Assembly: GCA_009781125.1 (NCBI GenBank)
Contig: WQYS01000015.1
Location: forward strand, 1-16,544
Direction: 5' to 3'
Length of the DNA: 16,544 nt
Source of the DNA: Acidobacteriaceae bacterium
Lineage (GTDB): Bacteria; Acidobacteriota; Terriglobia; Terriglobales; Acidobacteriaceae
The position numbers were made by a program, and so were the translations under genes. How positions within the stretch are numbered: the stretch's first letter is position 1; every line of letters begins with the position of its first letter. Below the pieces are notes generated by a model. It did not search any database, had not been told where the DNA came from, and saw nothing but the letters and a program-made list of their open reading frames with translations. Below are positions 1 through 7,252 of this stretch, one piece after another.

Positions 1-646
1 CACCTCACCACTGTTGTAGTTCGCGACATAGACATTGCCTGCTCCGTCCACCGCCGGTCCATTGGGTCCGTCGAACCCGCTGCCCAGCGGAACCACGCAG
101 TTGGCGGAGTCGGTATTGCTGGTACCGCTGCTGATACAACTGCCCAGAATCTCATTCACCGTACCAGCGGGATAGTCCGCGACATAGACGTTGCCTGCTC
201 CGTCCACCGCTAAGCCATAGGGCCCGACGAAGCCGCCTCCCAACGAAGTAGCCGGGCAAGTCGATGGGGCCGTGGCGGTACGGATACAACTGCCCTGAAT
301 CTCATGCGCTGGACCAGAGTTTGTTGACGTGGCATAGACATTGCCCGCTCCGTCCACCGCCACGCCGGAAATGTAGGGAATGCTGACACCCAACTGTATG
401 GCTGGACATGTGGAAGGGTCAGAGGCTGTATGGATACAGCTGCCCTGAATCTCCATTACTGCACCGTTGCCATTGTCCGCGACATAGACATTGCCTGCTC
501 CGTCCACCGCCACGGCAAAGGGTTGGCCAATGTAAATGTTGCTGCTCAACTGAACTGGCGTGCCGCTGCCGTCAGAATAGGGAATCAACTTCACAGCGTT
601 GTTGTAGGTGTCCGCGACATAGACATTGCCCGCTCCGTCCACCGCT
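1..646 (-). repeat. NHL blade array 3 (at least five blades, truncated by the window edge)
   Basis: Blade signatures lie at 614-646, 481-510, 331-360, 181-210 and 25-54. They are close to identical at the DNA level; the 30 bases at 25-54 and 481-510 match exactly. The core is AVDGAGNVYVAD, followed by EIxGSCI and a second Cys. The strong DNA identity suggests recent duplication or gene conversion among blades. Confidence 0.8.
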
Positions 647-3600
647 GCGCCCCATGGCATACTGAAGCCGCTGCCCAGCGTGGGCAGCGTTGCGGGCAGC
701 GGCGAGTTGAAGACCGCCTGCGGCCCGGTTCCGATGCCCGTGATGAACGCCGCGGCCAGCGTCGTGCCGGTGGTCGAGTCTGTCAGCGTCACGGCTCCGT
801 TGCGCGCGCCCGCGAACTTCGGCGCGAACTTCACCGCCACGTAGCAGGTGTCTCCCGCCGCATACGCCTTGCCCGCCGAGCAGGCCAGCGAAGCCGGAAC
901 CGGCATCGACGCATCCACGGTGAAGTCCAGGTTGGGAGCGCCCAGCGTCAGCACCGCCGCTCCCGAGGCGTCGGCAGCCCCGGTCGCCGGGATGGTGACC
1001 GCCTCCACGCAGGTCAGGCTCTGGCCCATCGCCACCGAGCCGAAGTTCGCCGACGAGCAGGACGCGCCCCCGACCGCCGCCGGGTTTACCACCTGCGCCA
1101 GCGCGAAGGTTGCCGTGGGGACATTGGGGTTATTGGGGGTAGGGTTGTAGACCGCCGTAATGTTATGAACGCCCGCCGCGAGCGCCGTAGTCTGGCACGT
1201 CGCCATATGTCCTGCTGGTCCACCTAAGACAATCCCCACCGACTCGCAACCGGAGATGTCCGTGCCGTTGTCCTTGAAGGCAACCGAGTCGCCTGTGCTT
1301 GACGCCACTAACGCAGCCGTAAACGTCACCGGGTCGTCCGTCGTGGACGGGTTCAGCGATGAGGTCAGCCCCACAAGCTCGCTCACCACCAGCGTGTACT
1401 GGCGCGTGACGGTGTTCGGACTGCCTCCGAGTAACGCCATTATGGTGTCTGTAGCTGTAACCGTGAAGTTGAAAGTCCCAAAGAGCGGGCTACTCGCCGA
1501 GAGCACGCCTGTCGCCGGATCCAGAGTCAACCAGGAAGGCAGATTGTCCGCCGCAAAGGTATACGGGTCTCCCGGCATTCCGACGGCCGTCAGCGTCACC
1601 GAGTAAGGCCAATGGTAACCAGCGGGCGGAAGCGTCTCCGGCAGAAGCACCGGGCTGATGCCGATCATCATGAGTTGTTGCTTGGCGTCGGTCGCGTTCA
1701 GATTGTTGCTGGTCACCGTGCCCATGCCGACAAACCCGCCGGGAGCCGTGGGCGCAAAGTTCGCGTCAAAGGCGCAGGTATCGCTCGAGGCCAGCGTCGT
1801 GCCGCAGGGGTTGGAGCCGCTGCTCGCGATCGTAAACGGCGCGGAAGCCGTAGTGGCAGCCTCCACCGAGAGCGTGAAGTTCAGCGCATCGGTGCCGATG
1901 TTCTGCAGGATGGCCGGACCGTTGCTGCTGGCGCTGGTCTCGTCCACCGCCGTGGCCGGGAAGGTCAGCAGAGGCGGCTGGGCGCGGGAGATCTCCTTCA
2001 CCGTACCGTCGTCGTAGTCCGCCACGTAGATGTTGCCCGCTGCGTCCAGTGTCATGCCCATGGGTTGGCTGAAATCGCCGCTTCTGCCCAGCGCCGTGGC
2101 CGGACACAAACTCGTACACCCGGCAGCAATCTGCTTCACCGCCCCTAGGCCTGCAGAGAACTCCGCGACATAGATATTGCCCGCTCCGTCCACTGCCACG
2201 CCTGCGGGTTGGGTGAAGTCGGTACTCAGCGTAGTGAACGCGCACGCGCCCGTACACCCTGCCGCAATCTTCCTTACCGAATTGCCGTTTTGTTCCGTGA
2301 CGTAGATGTTGCCCGTTCCGTCCACCGCCACTCTCTCGGGATAGCGAAAATCGCCGCTCCTGCTCAGCGTCGTGGACGGGCACGCGCCCGTGCATCCGGC
2401 GGCAATCATCTTCACCGAAGGGTCGCTTGTATTCTGGTCCGTGAAATAGACATTGCCGCTGCCGTCCACCGTCACGCCGATTGGAACGATGGTGGAGTCG
2501 CTATTCAGTGTTATGGATGGGCACGTGCCCGTACACCCGGCGGCAATCATCTTCACCGCATGTTTGTCCTGGTCCGCGACGTAGATGTTGCCCGCTCCGT
2601 CCACCGCCACGCTGGATGGAACGCTGAAGTCGCCACTTGTGCTCAGGGTTGTGGCCGCGCACGTCGGGCATCCGACGGAAATCTTCTTCACCGCGCCGTG
2701 GCCCTCGTCCGCGACAAAGATATCGCCGTTGCCGTTCACCGCCACGTCATAAGGCCGGCTGAATTCGCCGCTCGCGCCCAGCGTGGGCAGCGTCACGGGC
2801 AACGGAGCGTTGAAGACCGCCTGCGGACCCGTCCCGATGCCATGCACCAACGCCGTGGCGATCACGGTGGTATTGTCGGCGGCAGCCAGATTCACAGCCC
2901 CATTGCGCGGCCCGGCAAACTTCGGCGTGAAGGTTATGTTCATCGTGCAGGTCTCGCCCGCGCTGTAGGAATAGGACGTGTAATAGCCATTCGCGCATGT
3001 GCCGGGGATTAGATACTCGTTGTCCCAGTCCTCTGTGAAGTCCCTGTACGCAGCGCCCATCGTCAGCACCTGCATCGGCGGATATCCGATCTTTCCCCCC
3101 GCCGTGAACGCAAACGTCAACTGCACAGTCGGCGACGTAGTGGTAGCCACAGGAACCGCGCCGAAGTCTACCCCGTTATAGCCGGAGATATAGAACAGAG
3201 GGCCGATGTTTTTCGCAACATAAAGACTGCCGCTGCCGTCCATTGCCATGCCATAGAACTGGCCGGTGGATCCGAATCCGCCACTCACCTGAAAGGCACA
3301 ACCGTGATTCGTGCTGGTGCCGCTGCGGATACAACTGCCCAGAATCTCAAAAATAGATCTGGTGTTGTGCATTGCGGCAAAGACGTTGCCGCTGCTATCC
3401 ACCGCTAAGCCATAGGCGGCATCGGGCCATTCGCTGCTCAGTGAGCTGCTCAGCCGCGTGGGGCTGCACATTAAAGTGCCCGCGCTGATGGAATCGCTGA
3501 CACAACTGGACGGAATCTCACGTACTCCGCCATCTGTGTAATAAAGGTTGCCGCCGCTGTCCACCGTTACGCCATACATGCTGCTGCCGGATAGTAGCTG

Positions 3601-4203
3601 GATGGTGCAGCCGGAACCCGTCGTGCTAGTGCCGTTGCTGATACAACTGGCACGAATCACATACAATCCATTATTTGAATCTGCGACAAAGACGTTGCCG
3701 CTGCTGTCTACCGCTACGTCGAAGGGTTGACTGAATCCGCTGCCCAACGATATGGGGGAGGTGGCATAAGTGTCAGTGGCGCTGGTGTATGGAATCTCAT
3801 ACACCCCTCCTCCTCCTCCTCCTCCATCCGCGACAAAGACGTTGCCGCTGTTATCTACCGCTACGCCTTGGGGAGATGTAAACGAGAACCCGCTGGCCAG
3901 TTGTCTTGTGGTGCAGCTTGAGGGGTCCGTGCTCATGCAACCGGACTGGTTCTCAATCTCATACACCCCGCCGTGGTCCGCAACAAAAACATTGCCGCTG
4001 CTGTCCACCGCCACGCCACGGGGCTGGCTGCCTCCATAGTTCAGGGTGGAGACGATTCCCGCGTACCGGGCCGCCGTTTGCGCCTGCGCCATTGGGCCGC
4101 AGAGCGCCGCCAGCGCCAGAATCATCGCCCCGGCCACGCTCCACCGCATCATCCTCAGACCTGTCTCGCGCCAAGCGCCTGTCCCAAAACCTTTTGCCGT
4201 CAT
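1..4203 (-). CDS. Giant exported NHL beta-propeller / Ig-like protein (3' end outside window)
   Basis: The reading frame is open for 1401 codons from ATG 4203 to the left edge, so the C-terminus is missing. A signal peptide is visible: Arg-20 followed by a hydrophobic stretch ending at AQA, residues 39-41. Then come six NHL-type blades (about 45-335), a cysteine-containing choice-of-anchor/Ig-like module (338-463), six more blades (478-735), a second choice-of-anchor module (740-850), a putative-Ig (cadherin-like) domain (860-932), an Ig-like repeat (940-1023), a third choice-of-anchor module (1037-1168) and at least five more blades. Blades carry AVDGAGNVYVAD-like signatures and paired cysteines. 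Known relatives are large surface or secreted proteins of unknown function; adhesion or glycan binding is only a guess. ATG 4203 has GGGGGA four bases upstream. In-frame ATGs at 4251, 4227 and 4152 are alternatives; 4152 would give a compact signal peptide. The gene is divergent from the AraC-type regulator. Confidence 0.85.
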   Translation of the reverse strand, partial: MTAKGFGTGAWRETGLRMMRWSVAGAMILALAALCGPMAQAQTAARYAGIVSTLNYGGSQPRGVAVDSSGNVFVADHGGVYEIENQSGCMSTDPSSCTTRQLASGFSFTSPQGVAVDNSGNVFVADGGGGGGGVYEIPYTSATDTYATSPISLGSGFSQPFDVAVDSSGNVFVADSNNGLYVIRASCISNGTSTTGSGCTIQLLSGSSMYGVTVDSGGNLYYTDGGVREIPSSCVSDSISAGTLMCSPTRLSSSLSSEWPDAAYGLAVDSSGNVFAAMHNTRSIFEILGSCIRSGTSTNHGCAFQVSGGFGSTGQFYGMAMDGSGSLYVAKNIGPLFYISGYNGVDFGAVPVATTTSPTVQLTFAFTAGGKIGYPPMQVLTMGAAYRDFTEDWDNEYLIPGTCANGYYTSYSYSAGETCTMNITFTPKFAGPRNGAVNLAAADNTTVIATALVHGIGTGPQAVFNAPLPVTLPTLGASGEFSRPYDVAVNGNGDIFVADEGHGAVKKISVGCPTCAATTLSTSGDFSVPSSVAVDGAGNIYVADQDKHAVKMIAAGCTGTCPSITLNSDSTIVPIGVTVDGSGNVYFTDQNTSDPSVKMIAAGCTGACPSTTLSRSGDFRYPERVAVDGTGNIYVTEQNGNSVRKIAAGCTGACAFTTLSTDFTQPAGVAVDGAGNIYVAEFSAGLGAVKQIAAGCTSLCPATALGRSGDFSQPMGMTLDAAGNIYVADYDDGTVKEISRAQPPLLTFPATAVDETSASSNGPAILQNIGTDALNFTLSVEAATTASAPFTIASSGSNPCGTTLASSDTCAFDANFAPTAPGGFVGMGTVTSNNLNATDAKQQLMMIGISPVLLPETLPPAGYHWPYSVTLTAVGMPGDPYTFAADNLPSWLTLDPATGVLSASSPLFGTFNFTVTATDTIMALLGGSPNTVTRQYTLVVSELVGLTSSLNPSTTDDPVTFTAALVASSTGDSVAFKDNGTDISGCESVGIVLGGPAGHMATCQTTALAAGVHNITAVYNPTPNNPNVPTATFALAQVVNPAAVGGASCSSANFGSVAMGQSLTCVEAVTIPATGAADASGAAVLTLGAPNLDFTVDASMPVPASLACSAGKAYAAGDTCYVAVKFAPKFAGARNGAVTLTDSTTGTTLAAAFITGIGTGPQAVFNSPLPATLPTLGSGFSMPWGAAVDGAGNVYVADTYNNAVKLIPYSDGSGTPVQLSSNIYIGQPFAVAVDGAGNVYVADNGNGAVMEIQGSCIHTASDPSTCPAIQLGVSIPYISGVAVDGAGNVYATSTNSGPAHEIQGSCIRTATAPSTCPATSLGGGFVGPYGLAVDGAGNVYVADYPAGTVNEILGSCISSGTSNTDSANCVVPLGSGFDGPNGPAVDGAGNVYVANYNSGEV
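2024..2743 (-). repeat. NHL blade array 2 (six blades)
   Basis: Six blades have signatures near 2701-2743, 2571-2608, 2441-2470, 2299-2328, 2161-2196 and 2024-2049, with a period of about 135-145 bp. The array has its own subtype: core AVDGAGNIYVAD, followed by KMIAAGCTGxCP with two cysteines in most blades, and then TLSxSGDFxxP. This differs from arrays 1 and 3, suggesting separate amplification. Confidence 0.8.
3221..4014 (-). repeat. NHL blade array 1 (six blades)
   Basis: Six in-frame blade signatures lie near 3979-4014, 3832-3866, 3684-3715, 3541-3570, 3376-3405 and 3221-3246, spaced about 140-165 bp. The core reads AVDSSGNVFVAD. It decays toward the last blades (TVDSGGNLYYTD, then AMDGSGSLYVAK). 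Six blades would close one six-bladed propeller. Several blades also carry a Cys pair. Confidence 0.8.
3805..3825 (-). repeat. Trinucleotide microsatellite coding for seven glycines
   Basis: The plus strand shows CC(TCC)6. On the minus strand this is six GGA codons followed by GGG, giving Gly7 in the loop after the second blade (VAD-Gly7-VYEI). Pure codon repetition rather than mixed glycine codons points to replication slippage. Length changes by whole units would keep the frame. Confidence 0.85.
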
Positions 4204-4515
4204 ACTGTCCCCCGTCACTGATGCCATCAACTTTTTAACTCCGGACCCCATCCTTCGCGAAATTCCAGCGCGAGCGCTGCAAATCCGTTCCATTGCGAAC
4301 AACCGGGCCCATCCAATGGAATACACTTTACTCAGATAGCTGCATTCTATTGCAGACATGGCACTCCATGTAATGCAAAAAACTCGCTTTATTGAGGGAA
4401 AAAACTCGCATTTTGCGGTGCATGTCCAAATTTATGCAAAACCCCGCAGAGAATATGGCGGCAACTGGCCTATGACGCCGTTCTTTGGTTAGCATGGAAC
4501 TCACGGTGAACAGAG
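4204..4515. promoter_or_regulatory. Divergent intergenic region between the propeller gene and the AraC-type gene
   Basis: No convincing gene lies in these 312 bases. In-frame ATGs at 4227 and 4251 could extend the propeller gene. The region is more AT-rich than its flanks. Minus-strand TAGAAT (plus-strand ATTCTA, 4344-4349) is a good -10 candidate for the propeller gene, but no clear -35 goes with it. Short inverted repeats occur: TGCA-N6-TGCA at 4341-4354 and CATGG-N4-CCATG at 4357-4370. A tandem repeat is listed separately. No clear sigma-70 promoter was recognised for the plus-strand gene. Confidence 0.5.
4377..4409. promoter_or_regulatory. Tandem 11-bp repeat, candidate AraC-type operator
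   Basis: AAAAAACTCGC occurs exactly at 4377-4387 and again at 4399-4409, a 22-bp step or about two helical turns. A degenerate third copy, AAAACCCCGC, is at 4438-4447. AraC-family proteins with two C-terminal helix-turn-helix motifs commonly bind direct repeats about 21 bp apart. The pair sits just upstream of the TAGAAT candidate -10 of the propeller gene, at roughly -45 and -67, and 105-140 bp before the AraC-type start. The operator role is inferred. Confidence 0.45.
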
Positions 4516-5430
4516 ATGGCAGCCCGACGTCAGTCTTGCGGTGAAGCTCTGCTGCGCAGCTACAGGGCCGGCACGGATACGGACACGTCTCCGGTTCTGA
4601 CCACGCGCTCGCTGGCAGGCCCGCAGATTGAAGCCCTGCGCGTCAGGGCGGGCCGGCGGCAGTTGGGCCTGACCGACCTGCTTCCCGTCGAAGACACTTA
4701 TATCGTAGGCATCAGCACCACCGGAGTGTCAGACCACGAGGTGCTGGGCAAGGGCAACTCTCCCACCAAAGGCGGGTTCGCCGCCGACTCCATGCGCATC
4801 TACGACCTGGCCGACGAGCTGCGCATCGACGTGGTCGAGCCTTACGAGATCGTAGACTTCCTGGTCCCGCGCGCCGCGCTGAACGACTTCGCCTTCGGAG
4901 TGGGCTATCGCCGCGTGGGCAATCTATCCTGTCCGTTCGGCATCGTGGACCCGGTCATGGTGCATCTGACCCGGGCGCTGCTTCCGTACTTCGACCGCCC
5001 GCAGGAGGCCAACGCTCTCCTCATCGATTCGGTGCAGATCGCCGTGACCGCCCGCCTGCTGGAGTGTTACGGCAGCAACTACGTCTCGTTCAACGAGCGG
5101 CGGGTACGGGCCTCGCTCGCCCAGGTGCTCCGGGCACAGGAGATGCTGGCTGGCCATCTGGAGGGAAAGCTGCTGATCGCCGACATCGCGCGCGAGTGCG
5201 GCCTCTCGTGGCAGCACCTGATCAAACTATTCCGGCAGGAGACCGGCTTGACCCCGCACCAGTGGTTGCTGCAAAGGCGCGTCGATCAAGCCATGGACAT
5301 GCTGAAGACCACGAACCTGTCCATCGCCGAGATTGCGCTCCGCTGCGGCTTCGCCGATCAGCGCCACCTGAACAGGGTCTTCTACGCCCTGACAGGAACA
5401 TCCCCGGCCCTCTGGCGAGAGCAAAACTAA
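4516..5430 (+). CDS. AraC/XylS-family transcriptional regulator
   Basis: This 304-residue DNA-binding protein has the usual AraC layout. An N-terminal sensor-like region (about 1-190) has no recognised ligand motif. The C-terminal domain (about 201-304) has two helix-turn-helix motifs: the first around LLIADIARECGLSWQHLIKLF, the second around SIAEIALRCGFADQRHLNRVF. It ends in the family-typical GTSPALWR. ATG 4516 is the first possible start because an in-frame TGA lies at 4507-4509; its ribosome-binding site is weak. It is divergent from the propeller gene and convergent with the beta-helix gene, only 16 bp away. Likely targets are its own promoter and the divergent gene through the tandem repeat at 4377-4409; this is inference. 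The inducer is unknown. Confidence 0.9.
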   Translation: MAARRQSCGEALLRSYRAGTDTDTSPVLTTRSLAGPQIEALRVRAGRRQLGLTDLLPVEDTYIVGISTTGVSDHEVLGKGNSPTKGGFAADSMRIYDLADELRIDVVEPYEIVDFLVPRAALNDFAFGVGYRRVGNLSCPFGIVDPVMVHLTRALLPYFDRPQEANALLIDSVQIAVTARLLECYGSNYVSFNERRVRASLAQVLRAQEMLAGHLEGKLLIADIARECGLSWQHLIKLFRQETGLTPHQWLLQRRVDQAMDMLKTTNLSIAEIALRCGFADQRHLNRVFYALTGTSPALWREQN

Positions 5431-5446
5431 AGCATTATCCATGTCG

Positions 5447-6913
5447 CTACTCGACTGCTGCCGCCGCTCCGCTCTGGCCGCCAGCGCTCATCAGAAACGA
5501 CGGAGCCGTGCCAGTCTCGGGGATCACGTAGCCCGGAGGCCCCCATCCACCCTGTATGCGCGGAAACTTCACCGGAGCCTCGTAGACAGGGCTGCCGGGA
5601 GCGATGCTGTACGTCCAGCCTGAGAGCTGCGGATCCTTCTTGACAGGGTTCGCGTCCGTGACCGATCCACTGAAGTTGACCGGACCGCCACCGAAGTTCC
5701 AGAAGACGTTGTTCTGCGCCGTAGGAACCTGATCGGCGGCGATCTCTCCATGGTAACGAATGAAATCGCTGAAGCCGGAGGCGTCGTTCGCGATAATGAT
5801 GTTGTTCGTAAACGTGTTCCCCGTCAATCCGCCCCACTTCGTATTGAAGTTCTGGTAGGTAACGAGAGGCCGCTTTACATTCGTTCCGAAGTCGAAGATG
5901 TTTCCGGTAAAGGTAATGTCGCTGCCATTGTTGTTGTGAAAGCCCACATCGAACGTTCCCGATATGACGTTGCCGGAGATGAGAGCGTTCGATTCCTTGA
6001 AGTCAAGATAGATCGCGATAACAGCCCACTTGCCGCCGGTGTTGTTGGCGCCGGCCAGATCGCGGCCATAGTTGTTGATAATCTTGACCCCGCTGCCGCC
6101 AGAGACATAGAAAGCGCCCGAATCATGACCGCTGATGTTCACGTTGTAGACCACGTTGCTGGCCATGATGCTGTCGTCGTGAGCGCCGGGATTGTCTCCA
6201 GAGACGATGATGATTGCGGTGGTCTGAATGTTGTACACGACGTTGTTGAGGAAGGAGGTATGCTTGACCTCGCCCAGAGCCTGAAGCGCCGTGAACCAGG
6301 TCGAAAAGTAGCCATGAGGGTTCTGCCCGTCGCCGTAGGTCCATGGCCCGCCGCCGTTCTGGAGGTCATGAACGATGCAGTTCTTGACGGTGTTGTAGTA
6401 GGCGTTGCCGGTGGTCTCGTAGGCCGGGCCGGGCTGCTCGAACCACATCTGGTACAGTCCGCCGTGGATGGTGATGCCGCCGCCGTAGTAATTCTGTATC
6501 TGGATGCCGTCAATCGTGATGTGACTTCCGCCCTGGATCAGGATGACATTGTTGTCGCCCTGAAAATGAAAGGGTTGTTCGGAGGCGTCCAGGATAGCGG
6601 TGTTGTAACCGTCTGCCGGGTAGTACGACCACGTTTCGCCGTCATCGTCTGAGGTCAGCGTGAGCATCTTGGTGCGGTTGTAGACTCCGCCGCGAAGGTA
6701 CACGGTCTTGGTGTCCGAGTAGCGCATGGCGTCGCGCGCCTTCTCCAGGGTCTGAAAGGGAGCCGCCAGCGTACCCGGATTTCTGTCGCTACCTGCGGGC
6801 GAAACGTAATACTGGGCAAACGCCTCTCCAGCGCCGCAAAGCGTAAGAGCCAACACAACCATCGCCACCAGTGGCAGAGCCTGTTTCAGGCGTATTCCGT
6901 TCCGATTTTCCAT
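5447..6913 (-). CDS. Secreted right-handed parallel beta-helix protein (DUF1565-like N-terminus)
   Basis: This 488-residue protein has a Sec signal peptide: charged start, hydrophobic residues 11-28, likely cleavage after AFA at 33. The mature N-terminus, YYVSPAGSDRNPGT-LAAPFQTLEKARDAM, is the typical opening of DUF1565/pectate-lyase-like beta-helix proteins. It is followed by many Asn-rich coils such as NNVVYNI, SNVVYNVN, NNYGRD, SGNVISGT, TGNIFDF and TNNIII (about 120-400). This fold occurs in polysaccharide lyases and glycoside hydrolases, but I could not identify a catalytic signature, so lyase, hydrolase or sugar-binding roles all remain open. ATG 6913 is preceded by AGGAG at good spacing. 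The C-terminus is Ala/Gly-rich without an obvious anchor. Export and the neighbouring glycosidase genes suggest a role in glycan breakdown. Confidence 0.85.
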   Translation of the reverse strand: MENRNGIRLKQALPLVAMVVLALTLCGAGEAFAQYYVSPAGSDRNPGTLAAPFQTLEKARDAMRYSDTKTVYLRGGVYNRTKMLTLTSDDDGETWSYYPADGYNTAILDASEQPFHFQGDNNVILIQGGSHITIDGIQIQNYYGGGITIHGGLYQMWFEQPGPAYETTGNAYYNTVKNCIVHDLQNGGGPWTYGDGQNPHGYFSTWFTALQALGEVKHTSFLNNVVYNIQTTAIIIVSGDNPGAHDDSIMASNVVYNVNISGHDSGAFYVSGGSGVKIINNYGRDLAGANNTGGKWAVIAIYLDFKESNALISGNVISGTFDVGFHNNNGSDITFTGNIFDFGTNVKRPLVTYQNFNTKWGGLTGNTFTNNIIIANDASGFSDFIRYHGEIAADQVPTAQNNVFWNFGGGPVNFSGSVTDANPVKKDPQLSGWTYSIAPGSPVYEAPVKFPRIQGGWGPPGYVIPETGTAPSFLMSAGGQSGAAAAVE

Positions 6914-7010
6914 AATCTCCTGGATCTTCTGTTCAAACTTTTCCAGATACGAGTCCCAGTCTTACCCCAGCCGTAAATAAGGAGCTGGTCAAGCATCACG
7001 TCCATGTGAA

Positions 7011-7022
7011 TTCTTGAAGAAC
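7011..7022. promoter_or_regulatory. Second inverted repeat at the predicted transcription start
   Basis: TTCTTGAAGAAC has symmetric arms TTCTT/AAGAA and contains the AAGAAC half-site also found in the repeat at 7082-7100. It overlaps the predicted +1 of the beta-helix promoter, where a bound protein would normally repress. The two centres are about 75 bp apart, close to seven helical turns. The site is short, so chance is possible. Confidence 0.3.
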
Positions 7023-7028
7023 GATATG

Positions 7029-7057
7029 ACACTATCGGTCGGGTAGATCGGTGTCAA
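7029..7057 (-). promoter_or_regulatory. Candidate sigma-70 promoter of the beta-helix gene
   Basis: On the minus strand a perfect TTGACA -35 box (plus-strand 7052-7057) is followed by a 17-base spacer and TAGTGT as a weak -10 box (7029-7034, three of six consensus positions). The predicted start near 7022 gives a leader of about 110 nt. The weak -10 fits a promoter that depends on a regulator. Confidence 0.45.
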
Positions 7058-7081
7058 GACACTTACAGTAGACCCGGAACG

Positions 7082-7100
7082 GTTCTTTACAGTAAAGAAC
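7082..7100. promoter_or_regulatory. Perfect inverted repeat upstream of the candidate promoter
   Basis: GTTCTTTACAGTAAAGAAC has 8-bp perfect arms around CAG. Its centre is about 69 bp upstream of the predicted transcription start of the beta-helix gene. A related core, TTACAGTA, recurs at 7063-7070 next to the -35 box. The AT-rich symmetric form looks like a dimeric regulator site rather than a terminator, since no T-run follows on either strand. The cognate protein is unknown. Confidence 0.5.
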
Positions 7101-7252
7101 TTCCGCCGTCGTCCAAACGTAAGTCATTTGTATTCATATTTTTGCCTGGAATGCGCCAACCGGTGCGGAAGTCGGTGCCCGGATGTAACTGCAAAAATGA
7201 TGGGGGCGAACAGCTAACCCGCATTTCTTACATCGCCGCCCTCTTTTCCTTA

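Larger units (their letters stand above)
6914..7252. promoter_or_regulatory. Intergenic region upstream of the beta-helix gene
   Basis: These 339 bases have no supported gene. They lie between two minus-strand genes: downstream of the GH94-like gene (stop at 7253-7255) and upstream of the beta-helix gene. The left part holds a sigma-70-type promoter candidate and two inverted repeats, listed separately. In the right part (7101-7252) I see no convincing terminator or ORF. Confidence 0.5.

Noticed and set aside
1..3012. Several plus- and minus-strand ORFs across the propeller gene, and a CRISPR-like look from near-identical 30-base units about every 150 bases.
   Set aside because: The units are in frame with a continuous 1401-codon reading frame and code for NHL blade cores. 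Spacing and unit divergence do not fit a CRISPR array, and the ORFs are shadows of the repeats.
5750..6652. A 300-codon plus-strand ORF across the beta-helix gene.
   Set aside because: It is Val/Asp-rich and mirrors the Asn-rich beta-helix coils; it has no ribosome-binding site or recognisable domain.
7150..7252. A possible terminator after the GH94-like gene: 5-bp arms GGGCG/CGCCC on the minus strand, then a short T-run.
   Set aside because: The loop is about 29 bases and the T-run is interrupted and offset, so the stem is too weak to call.
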